DNA of 61,202 nucleotides from Ruminococcus sp. (GCA_017471405.1 JAFUTK010000060.1:1-61202), one strand, 5' to 3'; numbered from the stretch's first letter, positions 1 to 8,669 are shown. Translations and numbers: made by a program. Notes: generated by a model from the letters alone, not told the origin.

Positions 1-1
1 C

Positions 2-280
2 GTCAGGGAAAAGATAGCCGCCTTCCGCAAAAGCGGGGAGTACAAGGATTGGCTTATTGATACCGTCAGCGCCTGCGTCAGGAAGTATCCCTCCGCAAAT
101 TCGTAGGTACACGCCTCTCCCGAGGACGCTCCGCTGATATTCGCCGAGCCCGACGAGACGATAAGGCTCGGAGGCGTCTGCGTTTATTTTAAAGAGATAG
201 GCATCGTGCTTGACTGCACTCTGGACACCCGCCTTGAGCACGAGCGCAAGAGCTTCTCCAAGCTGGGAGAGCTGCTCTAA
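2..280 (+). pseudogene. atpE: V-type ATP synthase subunit E, C-terminal part, interrupted by an in-frame TAG
   Basis: The frame enters from the left edge and runs to a TAA at 278-280. Its end (GGVCVYFKEIGIVLDCTLDT, then an E/R/K-rich helix ending KLGELL) matches the C-terminus of peripheral-stalk subunit E, and it lies directly before subunit A, as expected for a V-ATPase operon. A TAG at 104-106 interrupts the same frame, yet coding quality is similar on both sides (before: CVRKYPSANS; after: VHASPEDAPLI). TAG is a normal stop elsewhere in the window (60467-60469 and 60527-60529), so recoding is unlikely. A nonsense mutation or a sequence error are the likeliest explanations. The family call is fairly secure; the gene's functional state is not. 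Confidence 0.62.
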
Positions 281-334
281 TTCCGAATTTAAACCCGCCC
301 TTGTGGGGACAATACATATAATCGGAGAATAAAG

Positions 335-2107
335 ATGGACAGGATTTATTCGATAAACGGGCCTGTGGTAAAGGTCAAGGCCTCAAAGAGCTTCTCCATG
401 ACCGAGATGGTCTATGTGGGCAACAAAAGGCTCATAAGCGAGGTCATCAACGTCAGCTCGGACTTCACCACCATACAGGTCTATGAGGGCACAACGGGGC
501 TGATGCCCGGTGAGCCCGTAGTGGGGACAGGTGCTGCTATGTCGGCGCTGCTGGGCCCCGGAATAATCACAAATATATTCGACGGCATCGAGCGCCCGCT
601 GAGGGCTCTTGCCGACCTGACCGGCGCCTTCATCGGCGACGGCGCGGAGGTCTCACCGCTGGATACCGAGCGCAAATTCAAGGTGACCATGACCGTCAAG
701 CCCGGAGACAGGCTCTCCGCCGGCGAGGTCTACTGCACCTGCCCCGAGACACCGGTGGTCACTCACAAGTGTATGCTCTCGCCCCTTTCAAAGGGCGGAG
801 AGGTGGTCTGGACCGCCCCTGACGGAGAGTACACCATAAACGACACCGTTTGCAAGATACGCACAGCCGAGGGCTCGGAGGAGGAGCTCACCCTCTGCCA
901 GCGCTGGCCTATCAGGACGCCCCGCCCTTCAAAGGAGAGGCTCCCCATTGACCGCCCACTCGTCACCGGACAGCGTGTTATCGACACTATTGCACCTATC
1001 GCAAAGGGCGGCACCGCCGCTATCCCCGGAGGCTTCGGCACCGGCAAGACCATGACCCAGCACCAGCTGGCGAAGTGGTGCGATGCGGATATCATCGTCT
1101 ACATCGGCTGCGGCGAGCGCGGAAACGAGATGACACAGGTGCTGGAGGAGTTCACTGAGCTTATCGACCCCCGCACCGACCGTCCCCTCACCGACAGAAC
1201 GGTGCTCATCGCCAACACCTCCAATATGCCGGTGGCTGCCCGTGAGGCGTCTATCTATACAGGCATCACCTTGGCGGAATACTACCGCGATATGGGCTAC
1301 CACATCGCCATAATGGCTGACTCAACCTCCCGCTGGGCGGAGGCTCTGCGCGAGCTTTCCGGCAGACTGGAGGAAATGCCCGCAGAGGAAGGCTTCCCCG
1401 CCTATCTGCCCTCGAGGATCTCCGAGTTCTATGAGAGAGCCGGCTATGTGAAAACTCTGGGCGGCAGCGAGGGCTCCGTTTCTATCATCGGAGCAGTATC
1501 CCCTCAGGGCTCTGATTTCTCCGAGCCTGTGACCCAGAACACCAAGCGCTTTGTCAGATGCTTCTGGGCGCTGGATAAGAGCCTCGCCTATGCGAGACAT
1601 TACCCCGCCATCAACTGGAACGATTCCTACTCCGAGTATACCGACGACCTCGCCGCCTACTACAAGGCAAACGTCGCCGAGGATTTCATGCAGGTGAGAC
1701 AGGATATCGCCAATATCCTTAACCGCGAGAACTCCCTTATGGAGATAGTAAAGCTCATGGGCGCCGACGTCCTCCCGGACGATCAGAAGCTGCTCATCGA
1801 GACCGCAAGGGCAGTCCGGGTGGGCTTTTTACAGCAGAACGCCTACCATAAGGACGATACCTATGTTCCCCTTGCAAAGCAGTATAAAATGATGAAGCTG
1901 ATACTCAAATTCTACGAGCTGGGCGGCAGGGCATTGGATAACGGCTCGCCCATATCCGCCGTCACCGGCACCGGCTGGGTGGAGAAGCTAATAAAACTGA
2001 AGTACGATATCCCCAACGACAAGCCGGAGCTGTTCGACAGCTATTCCAAGCAGATGGAGCAGGACTTCAATGCACTGATATCGGGAGGTGAGCCGGTTGG
2101 AGCTTAA
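335..2107 (+). CDS. atpA: V-type ATP synthase catalytic subunit A
   Basis: Catalytic A subunit of the V-type (A/V-type) H+ or Na+ translocating ATPase, part of the peripheral A3B3 head. The 590-aa length is typical. It has the N-terminal beta-barrel, the A-specific insertion at roughly residues 110-200, and a P-loop GGFGTGKT at 232-239, followed by the GER and SRWAEALRE segments of the nucleotide-binding domain. It is the first complete gene of the operon, 54 bases after the subunit E frame, and its 3' end overlaps atpB. Whether the coupling ion is proton or sodium cannot be told from this subunit. Confidence 0.97.
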   Translation: MDRIYSINGPVVKVKASKSFSMTEMVYVGNKRLISEVINVSSDFTTIQVYEGTTGLMPGEPVVGTGAAMSALLGPGIITNIFDGIERPLRALADLTGAFIGDGAEVSPLDTERKFKVTMTVKPGDRLSAGEVYCTCPETPVVTHKCMLSPLSKGGEVVWTAPDGEYTINDTVCKIRTAEGSEEELTLCQRWPIRTPRPSKERLPIDRPLVTGQRVIDTIAPIAKGGTAAIPGGFGTGKTMTQHQLAKWCDADIIVYIGCGERGNEMTQVLEEFTELIDPRTDRPLTDRTVLIANTSNMPVAAREASIYTGITLAEYYRDMGYHIAIMADSTSRWAEALRELSGRLEEMPAEEGFPAYLPSRISEFYERAGYVKTLGGSEGSVSIIGAVSPQGSDFSEPVTQNTKRFVRCFWALDKSLAYARHYPAINWNDSYSEYTDDLAAYYKANVAEDFMQVRQDIANILNRENSLMEIVKLMGADVLPDDQKLLIETARAVRVGFLQQNAYHKDDTYVPLAKQYKMMKLILKFYELGGRALDNGSPISAVTGTGWVEKLIKLKYDIPNDKPELFDSYSKQMEQDFNALISGGEPVGA

Positions 2108-3497
2108 ATATATAGGCCTCGACGAGATAAACGGCCCCCTGGTGGCGCTTGAAGGAGTTTCCGGCATCGGCTACGACGAGATGGCAGAGATACGCCTCTC
2201 CGACGGCAGCAGACGAATGGGGAGAGTGGTCGAGATATCCGAGGGCAGGGCGGTGCTTCAGGTCTTTGAGGGCACAAAGGGCCTCTCGCTGACCAATACC
2301 ACCACCAGCTTTGAGGGCAAGCCTATGGAGCTGCCCCTCTCCAAGGAAATGCTGGGACGCATCTTCTCCGGCGCCGGCAGGCCTGCCGACGGGCTGGGAG
2401 AGATATGCCCCGAGAAGTTTGCCGACATCAACGGCAAGCCTTTAAACCCCGTTTCAAGAGAGTACCCCCGCAACTATATCAACACCGGCATCAGTTCAAT
2501 AGACGCCCTGATGACCCTTATCAGAGGGCAGAAGCTGCCTATATTCTCCGGCTCGGGACTTTCCCATAACAAGCTGGCGGTGCAGATAGTCAGACAGGCA
2601 AAAATCGCCGACGAGAAGGGTCAGGACTTCGCTATCGTATTCGGCGCTATGGGCGTCAAGAACGACGTGGCAGACTATTTCCGTCGCTCCTTTGAGGAAA
2701 CAGGCTCGCTGCAAAGGGTGGCGATGTTCCTCAATATGTCTAACGACCCCATTATCGAGCGTATACTGACCCCCCGCTGTGCACTGACGCTGGCGGAGTA
2801 TCTGGCGTTTGAAAAGAATATGCACATACTTGTTATCCTCACCGATATGACCGCCTATGCCGAGGCGCTGCGTGAGTTCTCCTCCTCCAAGGGAGAGATA
2901 CCCGCCAGAAAGGGCTACCCCGGCTACCTCTATTCCGACCTTGCCTCCCTCTATGAGAGAGCGGGCGTTGTGAAGGGGTCTACCGGCTCGGTAACGCAGA
3001 TACCCATTTTAACTATGCCCAACGACGATATCACCCACCCGGTGCCGGACCTGACGGGATATATCACCGAGGGACAGATAGTTCTGGACAGAAACCTCGA
3101 CCAGTCGGGAGTGTACCCGGCAGTCTCAGTCCTGCCCAGCCTTTCGAGACTTATGAAGGACGGCATCGGCGAGGGCTATACCAGAGAGGATCATCAGATG
3201 TGCGCCAATCAGCTTTTCGCGGCGTATGCGAAGGTGTCGGATGCAAGAGCGCTGGCGTCCGTTATCGGCGAGGAGGAACTTTCCGCCTCGGACAGAGCGT
3301 ATATGCGCTTTGGCGAGCTGTTTGAGAAGCACTTTATTGACCAGGGCTTTGATGTCAACAGGACCATTGAGCAGACCCTTGACTTGGGCTGGGCGCTGCT
3401 ATCCACCCTGCCGAGAAACGAGCTTGACAGAGTTGACGATGAGCACCTTGATAAGTTCTACGACACGGAGAACGCAAAGATAGAGTTTGACATCTGA
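2097..3497 (+). CDS. atpB: V-type ATP synthase subunit B (TTG start preferred)
   Basis: Non-catalytic B subunit of the V-ATPase head. In place of a true P-loop it has the degenerate GSGLSHN (residues 152-158), the hallmark separating B from A. A longer frame opens at GTG 2088, but that codon lies inside the Shine-Dalgarno sequence GGGAGGTGA (2083-2091). TTG at 2097 is spaced correctly from it and gives [11 protein letters not shown], the usual B-subunit start, for 466 aa. The gene overlaps the end of atpA by 11 bases, so translation is probably coupled. Confidence 0.95.
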   Translation: MELKYIGLDEINGPLVALEGVSGIGYDEMAEIRLSDGSRRMGRVVEISEGRAVLQVFEGTKGLSLTNTTTSFEGKPMELPLSKEMLGRIFSGAGRPADGLGEICPEKFADINGKPLNPVSREYPRNYINTGISSIDALMTLIRGQKLPIFSGSGLSHNKLAVQIVRQAKIADEKGQDFAIVFGAMGVKNDVADYFRRSFEETGSLQRVAMFLNMSNDPIIERILTPRCALTLAEYLAFEKNMHILVILTDMTAYAEALREFSSSKGEIPARKGYPGYLYSDLASLYERAGVVKGSTGSVTQIPILTMPNDDITHPVPDLTGYITEGQIVLDRNLDQSGVYPAVSVLPSLSRLMKDGIGEGYTREDHQMCANQLFAAYAKVSDARALASVIGEEELSASDRAYMRFGELFEKHFIDQGFDVNRTIEQTLDLGWALLSTLPRNELDRVDDEHLDKFYDTENAKIEFDI

Positions 3498-3545
3498 CAG
3501 AGGAAAAATCTCACAAAGTGAGCAACCGCCCGGCTTCGCATCTCC

Positions 3546-3665
3546 CCTTGTGGAATGCGAGCACCAAAAGTTACAGTACGAACAAACAAACGAACGCGGC
3601 ACGAAAGTTGCGGACCTGCACACACCCAAGCGACCAACGGGAGCGCAGCGCGACTTCGCCCGCGG
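3546..3665 (+). repeat. Dispersed intergenic repeat family 1, copy A
   Basis: This is one of four related intergenic segments. Copies A, B (29160-29272) and C (35776-35882, opposite strand) share a left core TTGTGGAATGCG(A/G)GCACC. They also share a right core, GCGACC(A/G)ACGGGAGCGCAGC. Copy D (47645-47702, opposite strand) keeps the left part. No conserved reading frame runs through the copies. This copy fills most of the 198-base gap between atpB and atpD. Confidence 0.8.
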
Positions 3666-3695
3666 GGGCGTGCCCCGCAAAAAGGAGTGAACGTA

Positions 3696-4322
3696 ATGGC
3701 ACAGCAGGTATTTCCCACTAAAGGCAATCTGATAGCAACCAAGCGTTCCCTCGCACTGGCTATGCTGGGCTATGACCTTCTGGATAGGAAGAGAAATATC
3801 CTCATAAGAGAGCTGATGTCGCTTGTCGATAGGGCAGAGGAGCTGAAGGCCTCCGTCGAGGACGTCTATAAGGAAGCCTATGCAGCATTGCAGCTGGCGA
3901 ATATCTCCCACGGTGTCATCACCCCCTATGCCGAGTGCGTGCCGGTGGAGAACGGCCTTGATATCACCAGCCGAAGCGTTATGGGCGTCGAGCTGCCGAA
4001 GGTCACTTTCAAGGCTCAGGAGCTGGATATAAACTACGGCTTTATGAATACCACCTCCCAGCTGGACCGCGCCTACCTCGCCTTCGATAAGGTCAAGAAG
4101 CTCACCGCCGAGCTGGCAGAGGTCGAGAGCAGCATCTACCGCCTCTCTACCGCTATCCGTAAAACACAAAGACGCGCCAACGCTTTGCAGAATATCATAA
4201 TCCCCCGGAGCAGAGAGACCGTCAAGTATATCTCCGACTCGCTGGAGGAAAAGGAGCGGGAGGAGTTCTCGCGCCTTAAGGTGATAAAGGCAGTTAAGCT
4301 CAAAAAGAGCTCGGGAAAATAA
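3696..4322 (+). CDS. atpD: V-type ATP synthase subunit D
   Basis: Central-stalk (rotor) subunit D of the V-ATPase, 208 aa, mostly two long helices. The start MAQQVFPTKGNLIATKRSL and the C-terminal RRANALQNIIIPR are typical of the family. The same frame is open further upstream, but ATG 3696 follows the ribosome site AAAGGAG (3681-3687), and upstream codons fall in repeat DNA. It is separated from atpB by an unusually long 198-base gap holding repeat copy A, and is the last subunit gene of the operon. Confidence 0.95.
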   Translation: MAQQVFPTKGNLIATKRSLALAMLGYDLLDRKRNILIRELMSLVDRAEELKASVEDVYKEAYAALQLANISHGVITPYAECVPVENGLDITSRSVMGVELPKVTFKAQELDINYGFMNTTSQLDRAYLAFDKVKKLTAELAEVESSIYRLSTAIRKTQRRANALQNIIIPRSRETVKYISDSLEEKEREEFSRLKVIKAVKLKKSSGK

Positions 4323-4349
4323 ACATCAACTGAAACGGAGGTACCACCT

Positions 4350-4958
4350 ATGAAAACCGTCAAAAAGATATTCGGCAACTATCTGCTGCTTTCCGCAGTC
4401 TGCATACTGCTGGGAGCCGCACTGATAGCCAACCCCGACTTCTTCACCCACGCCATCAGCTATACCATAGGCGGCCTCTCCATAGCCGCCGGAGCGATCG
4501 AGATAGTCAGGTTCGTGCTGCTCAAGCAGAGCACCGAGGAGGACGCTCCAAGCCCTACCTTCCCGCTGTTTCGCGGCATCATACTCGTTGCTATCGGCAT
4601 CTTCCTGATACTCAAGCCCGACTTCATCGCACAGGTGCTCTCCTTCGCCTTCGGACTTTATATGGTCATCAGCGGCGGCATCACATTGCTGGACAGCTTG
4701 AAGGTCAGAAAGTCCGGCGACGGCTGGCAGACCCCCTGCCTGCTGGCCTCCCTTACCCTCATCGGCGGCATACTTATCCTCTGCGACCCGCTGATGCCTG
4801 AGAGAATAATGTTCAGAGTGCTGGGTATAGTCCTGCTCATCACCGGCATTACCAATATGATAGGCTGCGTCATCGGCAAGAGAGCAGTCGGAAATCTCCT
4901 TGCAGAGACAGATACCGACAAGAAGGACAAGAAGAAAAGGGACTTCATCGACATCTGA
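4350..4958 (+). CDS. DUF308 (HdeD-like) membrane protein
   Basis: Predicted integral membrane protein of 202 aa with about six hydrophobic segments in pairs (around residues 10-30, 36-56, 70-88, 94-114, 126-143, 152-171) and a charged, lysine-rich tail. Pairs of helices with small residues and a conserved pattern (GxxLIANPD, then GIFLILKPD) match the DUF308/HdeD family. HdeD in E. coli is linked to acid resistance, but the function here is unknown. It lies 27 bases after atpD with a good GGAGG site and ends at a hairpin, so it may be the last gene of the ATPase transcript. Confidence 0.8.
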   Translation: MKTVKKIFGNYLLLSAVCILLGAALIANPDFFTHAISYTIGGLSIAAGAIEIVRFVLLKQSTEEDAPSPTFPLFRGIILVAIGIFLILKPDFIAQVLSFAFGLYMVISGGITLLDSLKVRKSGDGWQTPCLLASLTLIGGILILCDPLMPERIMFRVLGIVLLITGITNMIGCVIGKRAVGNLLAETDTDKKDKKKRDFIDI

Positions 4959-4969
4959 ATACAAGTGCA

Positions 4970-5007
4970 AAAAGCACCTCTCCCACTGCGGGAGGAGGTG
5001 CTTTTTT
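4970..5007. terminator. Bidirectional rho-independent terminator
   Basis: Stem AAGCACCTC...GAGGTGCTT with a run of Ts on the + strand and As before it. It lies between the convergent genes ending at 4958 (+) and 5026 (-). Confidence 0.8.
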
Positions 5008-5025
5008 AGTATATAGGAGCTTTCC

Positions 5026-5436
5026 TTACTCTATCTCACCCAGCTCATAGCCCTTGCGGTCGTAGAAGTAGGCGTAGGCCGCCAGCAGCAGCATAAGCGA
5101 GCCGGCAACAGGGTAGACCTTCAAAAGCAGATTGTCGGTGCCGTATATCTCAATAACGCCCGTCGCCAGAGATCCCAGCGCAAAGGTAGCGGAGGCCGCC
5201 CCCAGAAGGTTCAGGAAAGCCCTGCCCGGTGGACGCTTTCCCAGCGCCATCAGCACCAGTATAAGTCCCGCCGCCAGCGGGAAGATGAAGCTATAAAGCA
5301 TAAAATTCGAGTAGACCCCGAAGCTAAAATGCTCATATATCAATCCGAATACCGCGCAGAACATCGCAGCAATAAGCTGCCCCGCCGCGTGCCGGAGAAG
5401 TGCCCGGCGTCTTTGCTCAATAACCGATGTAGACAA
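5026..5436 (-). CDS. Four-helix membrane protein of unknown function
   Basis: 136-aa protein with a basic N-terminus (IEQRRRALLRHAAG) and four hydrophobic segments at about residues 18-36, 42-62, 72-92 and 106-125. I do not recognise a family. It overlaps the end of the upstream phosphodiester glycosidase gene by 20 bases and is the last gene of a three-gene leftward operon, so it probably works with the glycosyltransferase and glycosidase at the membrane. That role is inferred from position alone. Confidence 0.7.
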   Translation of the reverse strand: MSTSVIEQRRRALLRHAAGQLIAAMFCAVFGLIYEHFSFGVYSNFMLYSFIFPLAAGLILVLMALGKRPPGRAFLNLLGAASATFALGSLATGVIEIYGTDNLLLKVYPVAGSLMLLLAAYAYFYDRKGYELGEIE

Positions 5437-6490
5437 TGTCGCTCACGCTCCTTTCCTTGATGCTCCTGCCGGAGGTGGTGGGGTTGTTGATGACCTGACC
5501 GTTATAGTACATTGTGGAGGAGCCGCCGCCGTCCAGATTGTAGGCGGTGGTAACTCCCAGCGATTGCATAAACTCCGCCAGCTCCCGCAGGGATAAGCCC
5601 TCGCTCTCCGTCGTCCTGCCGTCGGAGACCACCAGCAGATAGTGCAGGTCGTCAACTATTCCGATAGCCGTCCGGGGATTGCTGGCCATAGCCTTGCCTA
5701 CCTCCTGAGAGGCTGTGACTGCCACCTCGCCCTCTCGCACCAGCGCCGGCCCGAAGGAAAATGCCTGCCATACTCCCTCGTCGATGAGCTGCTGCGCCGA
5801 TTTCTCACCGCTGTTGGTTATCTCAAAATGTCCGTCAGCGTAAATGCACAGCACATCGGTGTCGGAGCTGCCGGTGTCCCGGTAGAGTATGCCATTGCGG
5901 ATAACGTAGCCGCTCTGACGGGCACCGTAGTAGTCGCCGTTGATGGCAAGTATCGCATTGTTAGCCTCCGCCGTATCGGAGGTGGGGGCGGTGACGTTCC
6001 TGCCATAGGTGTCGTCGGCAAAGGCGGTCTTTAAATACTGCGCCGAGGACAGCTGAACGTCCGCAACATATACCACCGTATCATTGACGTTGTATTCGCT
6101 TACCGTCACACTGATGTTATCGTCTGAGTAGCCCTGATAGGTCGAATTCCCACTGGAGACGGTGCTGCTGCCGGTGCTGTTCTCGGTAGGCTGCTCCTGC
6201 GTCGCTGAGGACTTGGAGCGGCTGCGCTTTGAGGTCTTGGCGGAGCCCTCGCTGCCGGCGTTATTGTCAGTAGCCCTGTTCTCCGCATCATTCGAGGAGG
6301 AGCTGTCGTCTCCGCTCAGCGATGATGAGGGCATATCCTCAAACAGCGAGAGGTTCATCTTTCCGGCATCGCTGTTCTCCGCCTTGGGGATAACGAAGGT
6401 GTCCAGCATTACATAGCCGGTGAAGGCAGCCAGCACAGCGCCGTAGGTCACCGCGAAGAGAAACGGTTTTTTCTTTTTGTTCTCCTTCAT
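5417..6490 (-). CDS. Phosphodiester glycosidase (NAGPA-domain) family protein
   Basis: 357-aa membrane-anchored exported protein. It has a lysine-rich start and one N-terminal membrane segment (FLFAVTYGAVLAAFTGYVML), a Ser/Asn/Asp-rich linker to about residue 130, then a NAGPA/DUF2233-type domain. Typical features of that domain are AINGDYYGAR, SNPRTAIGIV and the terminal NLDGGGSSTMYYNG. Family members cleave sugar-phosphodiester bonds; the substrate here is unknown. The frame extends upstream, but ATG 6490 is preferred because GGAGGCGAGGG precedes it and it overlaps the upstream glycosyltransferase by 4 bases (ATGA). Confidence 0.85.
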   Translation of the reverse strand: MKENKKKKPFLFAVTYGAVLAAFTGYVMLDTFVIPKAENSDAGKMNLSLFEDMPSSSLSGDDSSSSNDAENRATDNNAGSEGSAKTSKRSRSKSSATQEQPTENSTGSSTVSSGNSTYQGYSDDNISVTVSEYNVNDTVVYVADVQLSSAQYLKTAFADDTYGRNVTAPTSDTAEANNAILAINGDYYGARQSGYVIRNGILYRDTGSSDTDVLCIYADGHFEITNSGEKSAQQLIDEGVWQAFSFGPALVREGEVAVTASQEVGKAMASNPRTAIGIVDDLHYLLVVSDGRTTESEGLSLRELAEFMQSLGVTTAYNLDGGGSSTMYYNGQVINNPTTSGRSIKERSVSDIVYIGY

Positions 6491-7536
6491 TTTGCCCTCG
6501 CCTCCTTTTTTCTGAATATCATAGTTTTCTGCACCGTCCAGCTTACTATGAACATAGCGCACTCTGTAATGAGCTTGGCGGCGTACCGTCCCAGAGGTGT
6601 CACCTTCACCAGCAGGTCAAGCAGCAGCGTGTTGCACAGCAGTATGAAGGCCGCCAGCGTGAAGTATTGCAGCGCTGACTTGGGCACCGACTTCTTACTG
6701 CCGAATACCAGCCTGCGGTTCAGCTCAAAATTCACGCAGGAGCTGATAACTCTGGCTGCGATATTCGCCGCAGTTATCGAGCCTAAAAACGTGCCGAACA
6801 GGCAGTAGAGCAGGTAATCAAGCCCGAAGCAGATAAGGGACGATGCCGAGAATTTAAGTATCTCCTTGTATATCCTGGCGGAGTCGTGAACGGGGTCAAA
6901 GTGGGAGGATGAGTTGTTGTCGATGTAGATGGTCTCGATAGGCACCTCTTCGATGGGAACGCCCTCCTTGGCGTAGCGCATCAGCACGTTCATTTCGTAC
7001 TCGTACCGCTCGCCGGAGATAGAGAGCATCCGCTCGATGTGCCTGTCGGAAAACGCCCGCAGGCCTGTCTGGGTGTCGCTGACGTCCATTCCCGAGGATA
7101 GCGAGAACACCGCCCGGGTTATTTTGTTTCCCAGCAGGCTCTTCTTCGGCACCTTTACATTCTCGCCCTTGAATTCTCTGCACCCCAGCACCAGCGCCTG
7201 CCTGACGCTTTCCGCTCTGTCGCAGACCCGGGAGGCATCTGAAATGCTGTGCTGTCCGTCAGCGTCCAGCGTTACCACCGTGTAGGGCGGGATAAACACA
7301 TCTCTGATGTAGGAGAGCCCGGTCTTGAGTGCCGCGCCCTTGCCCTGATTTACAGGGTGGGTCAGCACCGAGCTGAACTGTATGGCTGCGTCGAAAACTC
7401 CGTTATACTCCTCGCCGCTGCCGTCGTTGACGATAACTACCGCAAAGCCGATGTCGTAAAGCTCGTGGGCTAGCGTCACCAGCTGCTCACCGGGACAGAA
7501 TGCGGGTATGAGGGCTATTCTTCTTTCTGTGGTCAT
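6487..7536 (-). CDS. GT2 glycosyltransferase fused to GtrA-type membrane domain
   Basis: 349 aa. Residues about 1-215 form a family 2 glycosyltransferase of the dolichyl-phosphate-mannose-synthase type: ALIPAFCPGE start, VVTLDADGQHS with the DxD-like motif, and SDTQTGLRAF. Residues about 225-345 form a GtrA domain with four hydrophobic helices (SSLICFGLDYLLYCLFGTFL, then others). Such fusions are thought to make a lipid-linked sugar and help flip it, so it may glycosylate a cell-surface polymer. It heads a three-gene operon with the phosphodiester glycosidase and a small membrane protein. AAAGGAG precedes the start. Confidence 0.9.
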   Translation of the reverse strand: MTTERRIALIPAFCPGEQLVTLAHELYDIGFAVVIVNDGSGEEYNGVFDAAIQFSSVLTHPVNQGKGAALKTGLSYIRDVFIPPYTVVTLDADGQHSISDASRVCDRAESVRQALVLGCREFKGENVKVPKKSLLGNKITRAVFSLSSGMDVSDTQTGLRAFSDRHIERMLSISGERYEYEMNVLMRYAKEGVPIEEVPIETIYIDNNSSSHFDPVHDSARIYKEILKFSASSLICFGLDYLLYCLFGTFLGSITAANIAARVISSCVNFELNRRLVFGSKKSVPKSALQYFTLAAFILLCNTLLLDLLVKVTPLGRYAAKLITECAMFIVSWTVQKTMIFRKKEARAK

Positions 7537-7540
7537 ATCA

Positions 7541-7980
7541 ATGCATCTCCTTTCGAGGGGGGCGGTTGTTGTCCTTTGAGTATATTGTAAGCTCTGTTCC
7601 TTAAAACAACTTTAAGGTTTTGAGGGAGATGAAAAAAGGGTATTGCATAAGCGGATTTATGTAAAGAAAGGTATTCCCTTACGAATGTGAGCAGCCATAA
7701 AGAGGTTTTGCCCCCGAGCGTTGAAGGGCGCTCGGGGGCATCTCCCCTAAGGGTAGAATAATAAATGAGCTGTATGATGAAAACCGCGCAAACAGGCGCT
7801 TCTATCATCAGGAACTAAATGGTCTCAATGACATTAAGCTCATATCTCTGTCAGCCTGTCAGAAGCTCATCAAGACCATAAGTGTCTTAATGATAAAAGC
7901 GCGCAAATACGTTATTTTACATCATTAAGCTCATTTAATAATTGTGTTAAGGGGAGGTGACCCGGAGCACACCTTTGCTG
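7541..7980. other. 440-base gene-poor region with several hairpins
   Basis: I see no convincing gene here. It contains a strong 12-base-pair GC hairpin at 7711-7740 without a T-run on either strand. Two similar AT-framed hairpins follow, around 7770-7810 (TGATGA...TCATCA) and 7892-7930 (CTTAATGAT...ATCATTAAG), each with an (A)CGCGCAAA loop motif. Between them are ATGGTCT/AGACCAT arms (7819-7880). The promoter for the leftward GT2 operon should lie here. Confidence 0.45.
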
Positions 7981-8055
7981 TTACATCTTCCTGTGATTAT
8001 ACTCATACACGACCAGCAGATAGATAAATGCCGCGGCGATATTGACGGTCAGCAT
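7981..8055 (-). CDS. Candidate 24-aa small membrane peptide, overlapping the rubrerythrin stop
   Basis: A 24-codon frame starts MLTVNIAAAFIYLLVVYEYN and ends in a short basic tail. It is one hydrophobic helix of about 16 residues. Its ATG (8055-8053) sits just before the rubrerythrin TGA (8051-8049), so the two frames overlap, and GGAGGGTGAGG lies 5-15 bases upstream inside the rubrerythrin gene. This is what a translationally coupled small gene looks like. It is too short for composition to decide, and no family is recognised. Confidence 0.5.
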   Translation of the reverse strand: MLTVNIAAAFIYLLVVYEYNHRKM

Positions 8056-8669
8056 TGCGCCTCACCCTCCGGGCGCAGCTCCCATGGGGACTGCTTTAAT
8101 CTGATGAACCACCCCTGAGGCTGCTTGCAGACCGGGCAGGTCTCCGGAGCGGAGGTCCCCTCCGGGATATACCCACAGTTAAGGCAGAGCCACTGCTCGC
8201 TGACCTCTGCGGAGAAGAGCCTGCCCTCCTCCATCAGCTGGGCGAAGCGCTTAAAGCGGTTGCCGTGGGCCCGCTCGATCCCCGCGATGTTCTCAAAGTC
8301 CTGTGCGATCTGAGGATAGCCTTCCTCCCGGGCGTCGGCGGCAAAGGCGGGGTAGACCTCTCCGTTCTCCTTGAACTCGTGCTGGTGGGAGTGCTTTAAC
8401 AGCTCCAGCGGTTCCTCCGACAGCTCGGCAGGGTAGTCGGCGTTTATGCTGATGAGATCGCAGCCGCCCTCCTTAAGATGATTGTAGAAAATCTCGCCGT
8501 GAGCCTTTTCCTGCGCGGCGGTGAACTTGAACAGGTTCGCCAGCACAAACAGCTGCTTCTGGCGGCAGACCTTCTCCGCAATCTTGTACCTGCTGCAGGA
8601 CATAGCCTCGCCGGCGAAAGCCCTCATAAGATTTTCCTTGGTCTTGCTCTGACAAAATTCGGTTGACAT
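8049..8669 (-). CDS. rbr: Rubrerythrin family protein
   Basis: 206-aa cytoplasmic diiron protein, probably an NADH-linked peroxide reductase protecting an anaerobe from oxygen. The N-terminal ferritin-like four-helix part carries the ligand pattern E20, EKAH, E (ENGEVYP, AREE) and ERAH. The C-terminal rubredoxin-like part has CLNCG and CPVC for one Fe(Cys)4 centre. GAGGAAC precedes ATG 8669. It follows ypeB by 52 bases on the same strand and overlaps a candidate 24-aa ORF at its 3' end, so the three may share a transcript. Confidence 0.93.
   Translation of the reverse strand: MSTEFCQSKTKENLMRAFAGEAMSCSRYKIAEKVCRQKQLFVLANLFKFTAAQEKAHGEIFYNHLKEGGCDLISINADYPAELSEEPLELLKHSHQHEFKENGEVYPAFAADAREEGYPQIAQDFENIAGIERAHGNRFKRFAQLMEEGRLFSAEVSEQWLCLNCGYIPEGTSAPETCPVCKQPQGWFIRLKQSPWELRPEGEAQC

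Noticed and set aside
104-106. TAG as a recoded sense codon (pyrrolysine)
   Set aside because: TAG ends at least two genuine genes in this window, and V-ATPase subunit E is not a known pyrrolysine protein.
3399-4169. 256-codon minus-strand frame across atpB, repeat copy A and atpD
   Set aside because: It is antisense to certain V-ATPase genes and crosses the dispersed repeat.
7533-7808. 91-codon frame on the minus strand overlapping the GT2 start by 4 bases
   Set aside because: No ribosome site before its ATG, it reads straight through a strong GC hairpin, and the predicted protein looks like random sequence.
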